Source: an uncultured Clostridia bacterium | Lineage (GTDB): Bacteria; Bacillota; Clostridia; Christensenellales; Pumilibacteraceae | DNA: 64,000 nt | Reading direction: 5' to 3' | Assembly: GCA_934270565.1 (NCBI GenBank) | Contig: CAKQPR010000002.1 | Span: forward strand, 183,125-247,124 | In this document: positions 29,611 through 39,700 of the stretch, piece by piece | Numbering within the stretch: position 1 is the first letter of the stretch | How the letters are laid out: the number at the start of each line of letters is the position of its first letter | Made by a program: the position numbers and the translations under genes | Notes under the pieces: model-generated | Database searches by the model: none | What the model saw: the letters and a program-made list of their open reading frames with translations, nothing else | Told to the model about the DNA's origin: nothing

Positions 29611-30678
29611 TCATATTTGCATTTCATGTCCCGACTTCGCCGATTCGTAGATAGCGTCGAGAATTTTCATGAGTTCAACGCCGTCTTCGGCGGTGGCTTT
29701 CAGCGTTTCACTGCCGTTTATCGCGGAAATAAAGTTATGTATTTCGGCGGTGTATTCCGAACCGTTGAAATGTGTGGGAGATTTGAAATGAATATCCGCC
29801 AATCTATTGCACACTTCGCCGTGATATACAAGGTCGGGGTCGATGGTGATTCCGCCTTTGTCACCGAATATCTCCACGCGTCCCGAGTCATTCTCCATAT
29901 TAAGGCTGTAACTCGTTTCTACCGAAAGCACAAGTCCGCTGTCGAAGCGAATCATGGCGGTTGCCAAATCTTCTACGTCACACACTTTGCTTCCCCGCTC
30001 GCCAGCCAAATCGCCGAGAAAAAAGGACTTTTTATCTTTGAGTTCGTTGCGGTCGCCTAACTTATGAAACGTCGCGCCGTACACCGATACGGGCTTGGGA
30101 TTGCCCGCAATATAGCGTACAAGGTCTATCACGTGTACGCCGAGGTCTATAAGCGGACCGCCGCCCGAACGTTTGCTGTCACTAAACCATCCGCCCGGGT
30201 TGCCGTTACGACGCAAATACACCGCTTTTGCGTAGTAGATATTACCGAGCATGCCGTTACTTGCCATTTCTCTCGCGAGAGAAGCGTCGTCGCCGAACCT
30301 GCGCACAAACCCGAGTCCGAGCACTTTGCCGCTTTTATCGGCAGCGGCTTTCAGTTCTTTCGCCTCTTTCGCGCTCATTGCCATAGGCTTTTCGCAAAAC
30401 ACGTGGCAACCCGCTTTCACCGCCGCAAGACCTGCCGGCACGTGCGCGTTATTCCAGGTGCAAACGCTTACGGCGTCCAGTTCGGGGCAGGCCTTAAACA
30501 TTTCGTTATAATCGGTAAATAGCCGCGTTATGCCGTAGCGTTCGCCTTTCTCTTTGAGTGTTTTTTCATTTATATCGCAAAATGCGTACAGCTCGCAACG
30601 CGAATCGGATAAATATCCGTCTATGTGCGTAGACGATATGCCTCCTACGCCGATCACCGCTATTTTATATTTTTCCAT
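29611..30678 (-). CDS. Gfo/Idh/MocA-family NAD(P)-dependent sugar dehydrogenase
   Basis: 355-aa Rossmann-fold oxidoreductase: IAVIGVGGISSTHIDGY (dinucleotide loop), HVFCEKPMAM with the EKP catalytic-site motif, and GGGPLIDLGVHVIDLVRYI with the catalytic Asp/His. Members oxidise or epimerise sugars, inositols or amino-sugar derivatives. It follows a sugar isomerase/epimerase gene by 21 bp and closes the glycan locus, so a role in converting the imported sugar is likely. Substrate unknown. Confidence 0.9.
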   Translation of the reverse strand: MEKYKIAVIGVGGISSTHIDGYLSDSRCELYAFCDINEKTLKEKGERYGITRLFTDYNEMFKACPELDAVSVCTWNNAHVPAGLAAVKAGCHVFCEKPMAMSAKEAKELKAAADKSGKVLGLGFVRRFGDDASLAREMASNGMLGNIYYAKAVYLRRNGNPGGWFSDSKRSGGGPLIDLGVHVIDLVRYIAGNPKPVSVYGATFHKLGDRNELKDKKSFFLGDLAGERGSKVCDVEDLATAMIRFDSGLVLSVETSYSLNMENDSGRVEIFGDKGGITIDPDLVYHGEVCNRLADIHFKSPTHFNGSEYTAEIHNFISAINGSETLKATAEDGVELMKILDAIYESAKSGHEMQI

Positions 30679-30699
30679 GATTTTTCCTCGTTTCGTTTA

Positions 30700-31536
30700 T
30701 TATTTCAGTTTAGACAGTTTCTCCCGCAAAAAGTTTGCGGCAAGAGCGATATCCGCCGCGGGATTTTCGCCGCATTCACGCTCTATCGTTAAATAGCCGT
30801 TATATCCTATCTCTTCAAGGGCTTTCAAATAATTTTCCCAATCCACGTTGCCCGCGCCGAGCGGCATTTCTATGATACTGCCCCAATCGCCCGGCTCCAG
30901 ATTGTAATACTGCGGACAATAGAGCGTGCGTGTGTCCACCGCTTTCAGCTGTTTGCCGTCTTTGGCGTGGGTATGTACAATGTAGTCTTTCAGTGTATAC
31001 ACGGCTTTAACCGGATCATCGCCCGCGCACATGACGAGGTTTGCCGGGTCGAGGTTGACCGAAACGCCTCGACTGCCGAGGTTATCCAAAAACTTCTTTA
31101 ACAGTTCCGCTCTTTCCGGTCCCGTTTCCACCGCAAAGTGTCCGCCCATGGTGTCGGCAAACTCGGCAAGCTCGCGGCACACTTCGTGCATACTCTCGTA
31201 CTGTTTGCAGTCAAAATCTTCGGGCACTACGCCGATATGCGTCGTCACGATATCCGTGCCGAGCGCTTTGGCAATCTCCATAATACGCTTTTCTTTGTCA
31301 ATCGCCGCTCTGTCGCGCGTATAGTACATATCGCAACCGAAGTCTCCGCATAGCGCAGACACCGCTATTCCCGCGCCGTCGATGATCTTCTTGACCTCTT
31401 TGATGTCTTTCACCGTCATGTGTACGATTTTCGTATCTGCATACATTTGCACGCCGTCGAGTTTGAGTGCGGCGATACTCTCTATTGCCTCTTTGAACGG
31501 TTTGTTGAAACTCTCCGCGATCGCGCCTATTTTCAT
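30700..31536 (-). CDS. sugar phosphate isomerase/epimerase (AP-endonuclease-2 TIM barrel)
   Basis: 278-aa xylose-isomerase-like barrel; metal ligands sit in ETGPERAELL, NLDPANLVM, HTHAKDG and TIERECG. ATG 31534-31536 has its own GGAGG site and starts the family-like sequence MKIGAIAESF. The frame, however, stays open upstream to a second well-formed start at 31635 that would add 33 residues derived from an ATPase gene. Frequent partner of Gfo/Idh dehydrogenases in inositol or keto-sugar interconversion. Confidence 0.87.
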   Translation of the reverse strand: MKIGAIAESFNKPFKEAIESIAALKLDGVQMYADTKIVHMTVKDIKEVKKIIDGAGIAVSALCGDFGCDMYYTRDRAAIDKEKRIMEIAKALGTDIVTTHIGVVPEDFDCKQYESMHEVCRELAEFADTMGGHFAVETGPERAELLKKFLDNLGSRGVSVNLDPANLVMCAGDDPVKAVYTLKDYIVHTHAKDGKQLKAVDTRTLYCPQYYNLEPGDWGSIIEMPLGAGNVDWENYLKALEEIGYNGYLTIERECGENPAADIALAANFLREKLSKLK

Positions 31537-31559
31537 GGTCCTAGTTCCTCCTATTTTTT

Positions 31560-31635
31560 GATTACTGATGATTTTAATTAAGTCCGAATCGTAAAACTGA
31601 CGCACTTCGGCAATATAACGGTCGCGTATTATCAT
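31560..31635 (-). pseudogene. N-terminal remnant of a DUF4143/AAA_14-type ATPase fused in frame
   Basis: Codons from ATG 31633-31635, behind GCGGAGG, encode MIIRDRYIAEVRQFYDSDLI, the N-terminus typical of AAA_14/DUF4143 ATPases just before their Walker A. The ATPase breaks off there and the frame runs on into the isomerase gene. The relic keeps the ATPase promoter and ribosome site, which now drive the isomerase. Confidence 0.6.
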
Positions 31636-31652
31636 AATATACCTCCGCTTTC

Positions 31653-31681
31653 ATTATATTGCAAGATTTAGCATTTGTCAA
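31653..31681 (-). promoter_or_regulatory. sigma-A promoter for the isomerase-dehydrogenase pair
   Basis: Minus strand TTGACA (31676-31681), 17-bp spacer, TATAAT (31653-31658), followed by a short leader with GGAGG. Makes the last two genes of the locus a separate transcription unit. Confidence 0.85.
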
Positions 31682-31767
31682 TTTACTTTTAAGTTCTATT
31701 GAAAGATTTTTTATATTTCGCATTATCGTTCAGTAGGCTCGAAAAGTTTATATTATTTCCTTTCGAC

Positions 31768-33042
31768 CTAATGCACCCGCACCGCTGTGCCGCACTGCCT
31801 TGATTTTTCCGCCGCAAGCGCAATCAAATGGCTTTCCACCGAGCTTTCCAAGCTTGTAGGAGCCGATGTACCGTTTGCCACCATATCGTATAGGTTTTCG
31901 ATGAGCATATAATCACCGCCGCCGTGTCCGAAAGAATTTTTCATTTTCTCCGGCAAAAGCTCATCAAACCGATATGCGACCACCTTTTTACCGAAAGTGC
32001 AAACCTTAAACATTCCTTCCGTTTCGTCAAACTTGATCTCGCCTTTGTCGCCGTAAAAAGTCATTTTACGCCCCATATTCTCGGTAAACGCCACCATATT
32101 CAGCGTTGCCGAAACACCATTTGCAAACTGCATAAAAACGTTTTGGTGATCGACAACGTTATTATCGCAATGATACACGCACTTACCGTATGCACTCGTT
32201 TGATATGCATTACGCAATTTTTCTTCGGTGATCGGCACGTCTTCGCACACCACGTTATACGGCCATACATCGGAATTTTTACCTTCCGCAATCCAGCGCT
32301 CTACATACAGCCGTTCGGCAGAGTACGGACATAAGTAAATATATTTACAGTTCTCACATCGCTTTGCCGCGCCAGTAGGCGCATTTATCGAAGTAAAATG
32401 CGTCAATCCGCCGACGGAATATACGCTTTCACATTTCGAACAGATATAATATTGCAACAAATCCAAATCGTGACAGCACTTTTGCATAATCATCGGCGAC
32501 GTTTTCGTATCGCAACGCCAATTGCCGCGCACAAAACTGTGCACATAATGCCAATACCCCACTTGCTCAGTACTTTCCACCGACACCAAATTTCCGATTG
32601 TTCCGTTATCCAATAGTTCTTTGATTTTCAAGAAAGCAGGCGCATATCGCAAAACGTGACACACGAGCACCTTGCCGTCGTACTTTTTTTGCGCCGCAAG
32701 CAGTGCGTCCAGTTCTTCCCGTATCGGCGATATAGGTTTTTCGAGTAATATCGTATACCCGAGTTCCAATGCACGTTTGCACATACGCACGTGATCGCGG
32801 TCTTGTGTTGCGATTATTAAAATATCGCTACGTTTTTCGGAAAAAAACTTATTTTCGTCCGTAAATGCGTTTTCTTTCTTGATGTCCCATTCGATTGCAA
32901 ACCGTTCTGTCCTTTCGCTTGATTTATCGCATATAGAAACTATACTAAATCGTTCTTTTTGCTTGGCGATTATCGTTCCGTACGCCATAGCGCCGCGCGA
33001 TCCACATCCGATAATCGATACAGTATAAATCTTTTTCGGCAT
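31768..33042 (-). CDS. Gfo/Idh/MocA-family oxidoreductase with a cysteine cluster
   Basis: 424 aa. The Rossmann loop is VSIIGCGSRGAMAYG, the catalytic-site motif LLEKPISP and the second motif QKCCHDLDLLQYY. An insert near residues 227-240 (CENCKYIYLCPYSAERLY) looks like a small metal site, as in some long members of the family. It starts 10 bp after the GH20 gene and uses an AAAGGA site. The higher AT content of this gene relative to neighbours suggests separate acquisition. Likely substrate: a sugar released by the GH20 enzyme. Confidence 0.88.
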   Translation of the reverse strand: MPKKIYTVSIIGCGSRGAMAYGTIIAKQKERFSIVSICDKSSERTERFAIEWDIKKENAFTDENKFFSEKRSDILIIATQDRDHVRMCKRALELGYTILLEKPISPIREELDALLAAQKKYDGKVLVCHVLRYAPAFLKIKELLDNGTIGNLVSVESTEQVGYWHYVHSFVRGNWRCDTKTSPMIMQKCCHDLDLLQYYICSKCESVYSVGGLTHFTSINAPTGAAKRCENCKYIYLCPYSAERLYVERWIAEGKNSDVWPYNVVCEDVPITEEKLRNAYQTSAYGKCVYHCDNNVVDHQNVFMQFANGVSATLNMVAFTENMGRKMTFYGDKGEIKFDETEGMFKVCTFGKKVVAYRFDELLPEKMKNSFGHGGGDYMLIENLYDMVANGTSAPTSLESSVESHLIALAAEKSRQCGTAVRVH

Positions 33043-33052
33043 ATTTTTTCCT

Positions 33053-34846
33053 TTATAAAGTATTGACGCTTACCGTCAGCGCGAAACTGCTCCATTGCAA
33101 GCGACCGGTCTTTTCGTTTCTGCCCAGATAAATATCGGGCAAAATCGGCTCATCGAGTTCTGGGATAGAAAAAACTTTTCCGCACGCGTAATCGATAAGG
33201 CGTTTGCGGACGCCCGAAAATCTTTCTTTCACGCCGCCGAGACGCAATTCCTGTATTTCAAAGCCTTGCGGCTTGTTTTCGGCAAACCACCTTTCGCGCA
33301 ATGTTTCGAGAAACTTGTCCGTTTTCGAAACGATCGACGGAATTTCGTCCGCAATGCGTTTGAGTTCCGCTTTGTCTCCCTCCGCATACGCGCTGCGCAC
33401 GCGCAAGCCCATATCGAATTTGGGAATCAAAACGTCCATATACGCCGCCGTATTGCGGAACAAAACGCCGTATTTCGAGTCTGATAAACTCTCCGCCGCG
33501 GCTTTGGCTTTTACGAAAGTTTCGCGGTATTCGGGAGTAATCTCGCAGTCGAACTGTCCGCACAAAACATCGTTATACAAACAAAGTTTGGACGGAGAAG
33601 CATAGTCGTCCGTTACCGTCCCGCACATAGTGTTAGCGTATTCGAGTTTGCAAAAATCGTCGTACTCCGTATCCGTAAGCGCAAAAAACAGTTTCTTCGC
33701 GTCCGAAAAAGAAAGTCCGTACGCTTTGCACGCAAAATAAGTCATAGCAGGCAAAACCGAAAATATCGAACATTCGCCGCCGTTGTCGCTCCAAGCGCAA
33801 TTTATTAAATTTCGCATAAACGGACAATTTTCGAGCGTCGAAAACGCAACGTCGTATTCGTGCTCGGCGTATCGGTTCATAGGCAGAAAATCGAGACATT
33901 TATGCGTACTCAGCGCCATATAGACGGAGTCGCCGAAAACCTCGAACGCTTTGTAGCGTTCCGCATAACGTTCTCCGCCCGCCTCGTAGCACCAATGCGA
34001 CACGCTTACGTTCTTCGGCAAGCGCGACGCGACGGACTTCGGTATCGACAGCGTTTTTCCACCCGCTCGCCGAGTCTCGGAAAAAAACATATCGCCCCAC
34101 ATAACGCACGAAAATCCATAGCGTTCTGCAATTGCGGTTACCTTTTCGAGATGCGAAATGAAAATATCGAAAATGGGTTTGAAACCGTTCTCGTCGAGAT
34201 ATCTGCCGCGCCCCGTCATATGCGCTTCGTCCATACCGATATGGACTCTGCGCGACGTAAAACACTCGGACAGCGTACCAAATATATTTTCGATCAACTT
34301 ATATACGCGCTCGTTTCCGACCGTCAAAATGTCTTCGCAGTCGAAAAGAGCGTCGTATTCTTTATACCAGCGTTTGAGTTTTTCGAAATGCGCGAGCGTC
34401 TGAATGGCCGGAATCAGTTCTATGCCCGTTTCGACGGCGTACGCGTCCATTGCTTTAAGCTCGGCTTTCGAATACCTGCCGCGCATATAACCGAATACGG
34501 GTTCGCCGTCAGTCTCGAAAACGTCCTCCATATACAGCATAACGGAATTATAGCCGAGCAAAGCCGCAATGCGAATTATTTTTTCTACCGTCGCTACGGT
34601 CGGAACGGCGTTCCTCGAACAATCGACGAAAAAGCTCAGCCCGTCGAATTTATCGGGTTCGAAATAACCTGCGTCCCCGCATATAAGCCCCGCTTTCAAC
34701 CGCAACGCGGCGCGGAATATATCCGCCGAATTGCGGTAAAAAACAATATTTTCATCCACGGCGAATTTATCGCTCTTTACGAATTTCGTTTCGGTCGGGA
34801 ACGCGTAATCTATTTCGGTCTCTATTTCTCTAAAAATATCAAGCAT
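33053..34846 (-). CDS. GH20-family beta-N-acetylhexosaminidase
   Basis: 597 aa without signal peptide, so intracellular. The catalytic Asp-Glu pair of GH20 is visible in VHIGMDEAHM (D206-E207), preceded by barrel strands (YNSVMLYMEDVF, GIELIPAIQTLAHF) and followed by WGDMFF and NCAWSDNGGE. Overlaps the preceding lipoprotein gene by 8 bp. It would remove terminal GlcNAc/GalNAc from oligosaccharides brought in by the ABC importer of the same locus. The long helical C-terminal domain (about 400-560) fits the unusual GH20 group without a chitobiase CBM. Confidence 0.85.
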   Translation of the reverse strand: MLDIFREIETEIDYAFPTETKFVKSDKFAVDENIVFYRNSADIFRAALRLKAGLICGDAGYFEPDKFDGLSFFVDCSRNAVPTVATVEKIIRIAALLGYNSVMLYMEDVFETDGEPVFGYMRGRYSKAELKAMDAYAVETGIELIPAIQTLAHFEKLKRWYKEYDALFDCEDILTVGNERVYKLIENIFGTLSECFTSRRVHIGMDEAHMTGRGRYLDENGFKPIFDIFISHLEKVTAIAERYGFSCVMWGDMFFSETRRAGGKTLSIPKSVASRLPKNVSVSHWCYEAGGERYAERYKAFEVFGDSVYMALSTHKCLDFLPMNRYAEHEYDVAFSTLENCPFMRNLINCAWSDNGGECSIFSVLPAMTYFACKAYGLSFSDAKKLFFALTDTEYDDFCKLEYANTMCGTVTDDYASPSKLCLYNDVLCGQFDCEITPEYRETFVKAKAAAESLSDSKYGVLFRNTAAYMDVLIPKFDMGLRVRSAYAEGDKAELKRIADEIPSIVSKTDKFLETLRERWFAENKPQGFEIQELRLGGVKERFSGVRKRLIDYACGKVFSIPELDEPILPDIYLGRNEKTGRLQWSSFALTVSVNTL

Positions 34847-36764
34847 AAACTTTCTTTCTCATATCCGATATGAAATCTTTCACGCTTTTGCCCTCTTTGT
34901 GCGAACGCGTACCCGTAGCGTCGACGTCGCTTTCAAACAAATTTATCGCGCTTTCGAGCTCGTGTATCGGGTATCCGTATTCTTCGTACGATAAAAGTTT
35001 CGCGTACATAATACTTACTCTTTCGCCTAAAATGCGGTTATACAGCATCTCGCCGCGCTCTCTGTCCTCAAGTGCTTTGCACTTGTCGAGAACGGCGTTG
35101 ACTTTTGCTATCATACCGTCGACGAAATTTCTCGACCACGCTTGAAAATTCTGCGCCATTCCGCCCGTAGCTCCCGTATGTATGCCGGCGGCGTCCTGTT
35201 TCGCCATATAGTCGCGGTATGTAACGAATATATCTTTCATATCGTCGCCGACATCGAGATAGTAATGTTGCATAAAGTCGTCTATCGCCTTTTCCAAATC
35301 GATATCGGGATTCCAGCAAAGTTTTCCGAACAAATAGCAACGAAGATAATCGAACGACGTCATATTCGCGCCGCTTATGTATTCCATATACAGATTTTGG
35401 CAGCCCCAATCTCTGTACAGCTGAATTTCGCGTTGCATCATACCGAAATTGTCGTAGAAAGGCAGATAGTGATTGTAGTTTGCGGAATAGCCCCAAACGG
35501 TAATTTTATCCGAGATATCGAGCCATTTCAGACAAGCCGCGTAAGCGTCGGCGTTCGCCTTGCAATTCGGATCGTCGAATTTATGGTAATGGCAGAATTG
35601 CAAACCCGTGCAAAGACGAATTCCGAGTTTTTCGTGCGGACGGCAACTCTCGTCTATAAGTTCTCCGTCTGCGTTTACGGGCGGATTGAACGTTATAGAA
35701 TAAGCGAAAGCCGCGTATTGAATTTCGCGGTCGGGTTGGTTCAGTTTTTCGGGGTCTTTCAAATCTTTTTCGACGCGTTCGACGACTTTGTTACAGAATC
35801 TTATCCAGTAACCCGTGCCGCCGTACGTCATCCACTCCGCTTTGCACTTTTCGCAAGGACACCACGCGGTAAAACCGTCCTCCTGACCCAAACTTATGCG
35901 GTAACCTTTTCTGTTCTCGTCGATACATTTTTCAAGTTCCTCTATGAACGCCTCGAACATTTCTTCGTTCGTAAGACATATCTGCGCGTTGTCGGGATAC
36001 CAACTCGGATGAGCGGCAATGTTCTCCTTGCGCGGAAGAAGATCGTGCAAAGCGTGCGCGGCGGAACCCACCCACGTGTCTTTGCCGTAAGTCGTGTATT
36101 TCGCGGGAGAAACTATTTCGTTGACGAAACGGTAGCGGTACGAAGAATCGACGTCTTTCGTGTGCATAGTGCCGTCCATATACCGTTCGGGCAACGCGGG
36201 TTTATCCGTCTTGTTAAAATCTTTCAAAAACAGTTTATCGTGCTTTTCGTAATAAATAGCGTCCGCGGCATAGGCCTCGTAACCCACCTCGTCGTGCAAA
36301 AACTCGAATACGCCGAACGCCGTGCCGCTGTCCATTCCGCCGCAAATATAAACGGCGTCGTCTTTGCTTACAATCTTAAAGCCGTCGCGTCCGAGTTCGT
36401 CGAACGTCGCGGTAATTCCGCTCGCGTCGAAAAGCGCGGTGCGCCCGACAGACAGAAACTTATTTCCGAAATTCGCGCCGTCCGTTTCTTCGACAATCGG
36501 CAACGTCGCGCCCGTCGAAAGACGAATATACGTCTGCAATTCTTCCGCCGAAAACCGATCCGCCGCCGAGGCGTCCTTTTTCAGCGCTATTTTATAATCG
36601 GACGCGCCGTTTTCGGCAAGCACTATGCCCGTATCGGGAATTGCCGGAATTTCCGGCGTAGTCGAACCGCCGCCCTCGCCGCTCGGTTTCTTTTTACAGC
36701 CGACGACTGAAAACAGCAACAGCGCGCTCAAAATAATCGCAAATGTTTTTACAAATCGTTTCAT
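34839..36764 (-). CDS. DUF4838 cell-surface lipoprotein (glycosidase-like)
   Basis: 641 aa with a lipoprotein signal ending LFSVVGC (Cys 23). Of the two possible ATGs the second (36762-36764, MKRFVKTF) is favoured: AAGGAG lies 7 nt before it, whereas the first ATG is only 1 nt from that site. The N-terminal SAEELQTYIRLSTGATLPI and following region match the alpha/beta domain that precedes GH20/GH67-like barrels, and the barrel contains FTAWCPCEKC and VWGYSANYNHYLP as in DUF4838 proteins. Probably an extracellular glycosidase or glycan binder acting before import; activity unproven. Confidence 0.78.
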   Translation of the reverse strand: MKRFVKTFAIILSALLLFSVVGCKKKPSGEGGGSTTPEIPAIPDTGIVLAENGASDYKIALKKDASAADRFSAEELQTYIRLSTGATLPIVEETDGANFGNKFLSVGRTALFDASGITATFDELGRDGFKIVSKDDAVYICGGMDSGTAFGVFEFLHDEVGYEAYAADAIYYEKHDKLFLKDFNKTDKPALPERYMDGTMHTKDVDSSYRYRFVNEIVSPAKYTTYGKDTWVGSAAHALHDLLPRKENIAAHPSWYPDNAQICLTNEEMFEAFIEELEKCIDENRKGYRISLGQEDGFTAWCPCEKCKAEWMTYGGTGYWIRFCNKVVERVEKDLKDPEKLNQPDREIQYAAFAYSITFNPPVNADGELIDESCRPHEKLGIRLCTGLQFCHYHKFDDPNCKANADAYAACLKWLDISDKITVWGYSANYNHYLPFYDNFGMMQREIQLYRDWGCQNLYMEYISGANMTSFDYLRCYLFGKLCWNPDIDLEKAIDDFMQHYYLDVGDDMKDIFVTYRDYMAKQDAAGIHTGATGGMAQNFQAWSRNFVDGMIAKVNAVLDKCKALEDRERGEMLYNRILGERVSIMYAKLLSYEEYGYPIHELESAINLFESDVDATGTRSHKEGKSVKDFISDMRKKVYA

Positions 36765-36775
36765 TTCCATTCTCC

Positions 36776-39700
36776 TTATTTAACGGTTACTCGGATTTCT
36801 TTTACCGACGTGTTGTCGCTCGCGTCGTATGCGACGTATTTTACCGCATAAACTCCTAAGCGATCGAAAACATACTTATGCGTCGCCGTAATGTTTACAT
36901 ACGACATATCTTTTTCGACGACGAACAGCCAGTAGCTCGGATTTTCGTCGACGGTGTCGAATATTTCGGCGGCGGTAAACGTTACCGTTTCGCCTGCTTT
37001 AACCTCGTACGAATCTTTTCCTCCGTACTTGATAAGCGGAGCCGTTCTGTCGAAAACGTAGAGCGTATACGGAATGATGCGCTTTCTTCCGTTGCCGTTT
37101 TGAGCCGTGAAAGTAAGCGTATACTCGCCGTACTTGTCGAACTTGTAAGAGTCCGCGCCGTTTGCGGGTTTTTCCGACGCAAGAACGTTTCCGTCGGGGT
37201 CCACGAGCGAATAAACGGTTTCGACGTACGACGTAAACATATCGTAAGCCTTCGCCTCGGGAACGACGAACGTATTGCCGTAATCTACGGAATTATCGAA
37301 ATCCGCAACGCGTATCGACGGCGCTACGGTGTAAGCGAATTTCTGCAATTCGCCTCCGCGGTAAGCCGCGCGCAGCAACTGAGACCCGAGCGTTTGCAAA
37401 CGCATAGTCGCGCCCGCTTTCGCGTTTTCGAGTTTCAAAGCGACCCAAAGACGTCCGCTCGGGAACGCGTCGCGTCCGAAATCGAACAGCACGTTTCCGC
37501 CGTAATCGATAAGTCGTCCGTCGCGAACCGTCAGCTGCAAAATCCCCTCGCCGCCGAACACGCCGCTCATAGCGACTCTTTCGTCTCCGTAAACGACGAA
37601 CGTTTCCTTTTCGTCTTTCCTTTCTACCTTTATTTCGTATCCTATCGAGTAGTCGTCGTAATCGTTAAGCGAAACGGTAAACGAATCGAACTTTTCGGCG
37701 TTTTCCGCCGTTGTTCCGAACTGAACCGTAAATCCGTCCGCAGGCAGAGAGTTTATGAATTCGACGCTCGCCGCGCCGTCTGCGGTTGCCGAGAACGATA
37801 CGAAATTTTCCTCGTCGTCCGCCGAGTTATACCCTATCGTCGTATTGCCGTCCGTTATGAAATAGTCCCAAACATAATCGGGTCGAATAAGGTCGACGTC
37901 AAACTTTAATTCGTTTGCGGTGCCTTTGGCCGTTCCGCAATACGTTCTGTAAACGATTTCGATTTTTTCGCCGAATTTTTCGATCGTCGGCTTGAAAATT
38001 CCGTCCGTAAGCGTCTCTTTGACGCCCGCGAAATCTTCCTTTCCGCTGACCTCTATTTCGGTTATCGCATCGATCTTCTGACCTTTCAGCGTGTGATAAT
38101 CGTACGCCGTAACGGTCGGCAGTTTAACGCGCTCGCCCGATACGAGCTTTTCGTACATTTTGATTTCCGACGCATACACGGGTTTTACCGTATTGCTTAC
38201 GGTAACTATTACCGTCTTGTGGGCTTCGCGCCCCAGAAAATCGACGGCGGAGTACGTTATCGCGTATTCGCCCGAAAGCGTAGGTACGAACGCGCCGTTT
38301 TCGACGGCAATTTTCTTCCCGTCCGATAGCCGCGTAACGGAAACGGCGGTTTCGAGTTTGCCGCTTCCGCCGAGGAATTCGACGGAAGAAACGGGAACTT
38401 TTTCGCCCGCGCAGTAAATTTTCGTAACACCTGCGACGTTTATTTTTATTTCATCGGCGGCATATTGCGCAAACACATTATAGTCTTTATGCTTTTCGTT
38501 ACCCGATTTGTTCGAGGCTTTGTATCTGAAAACGTATTCGCCCTCTTTTTGCGGCACATAATCGGTAACGGGGTCCGCGGAAAAATCCGCGGCGTCGGGT
38601 TCTTTGACGTAAACGTCGTACGGCAAAACTCCGTCGAAAAAGTCATAGAATTCGACTTCGTCATAGAAAGGATAAACCATTCCTACGTCGGCTTTCGGCA
38701 AATCCGAATCGTCGAGCGGCGAGAATACCGACGGCGCTTCCGTATCCGTAACCGTTTCGCCGTTCATAGGTCTGCCGGCTACGTTCGTAACATAGAATTG
38801 AACGGAGTCTTTTTGCATACCGCTTATTTGGATAGAGAGCTTTACGCGATTATGCTTAAATCCCTTAAAAGCTTTCCCGTAGCCCATTATCGTTTCGGTA
38901 ACGGGGTCCGTTCCGTCGTTTCCGACTATTTCGCCTTTGTCGTTTTTCTTGAACGCGGGAACGTAAGTAATTTCTTCCGTACCTATGGGCAAAGCCACAA
39001 GGCGTTCGAAATCATATCTCGTAATCCATACATACTTGCTTTCGACATCGAACGAGAACGAACAAGGCAAAGCGCGCATATCGCCTATCTTCAATTCGCC
39101 TCTGTCTCCCGCAGGATACGTCGAATTATGAAAAGGGCTGTACAACGACGTAAAACCGAAACCCCACTGATGCCATATCGGACCGCCCCAAGAGGTTTGA
39201 TCGAGCGGCGTGCCGGGGACCCATCCGTACTGAAAAGCCGTATTTACGCCCGTAGACGTTTCGACCAGCAAACTCGAAACGCACGCGAACAAATTCGATA
39301 TATCGAAATCGCCTATATCGCCCGCGCTCCAATGCACTGCGAACCAATTAGTCGGATCGTCCGCGTCCGTGAGTCTTACGCGCAAATCGGTAAAATCGAG
39401 CGAATAAATCGGGTTAGACGAAACGGGCATAATTTCTATTATCGAATCGTCTTTCGTAATTCCGCTCATATCGATCGTATTCGCGAATTCGATCGTCGCG
39501 TTTTCGTCCGTTACGGTAAACAGAACGCCGTTCGTCCGCTCCTCTCCCAAATCGTCTGCGGTAACTCTTTTATAACCGCCTATACCGTGATTTTCGTACC
39601 CGTTTACCATATGTTCGGGCAAATTCTCGTTAGCTTGTACGGTAACTCCGTTCCCGACGCGCCACAGGTCTGCGGGCGAAAGCGCCGTACTTTCTTCCGC

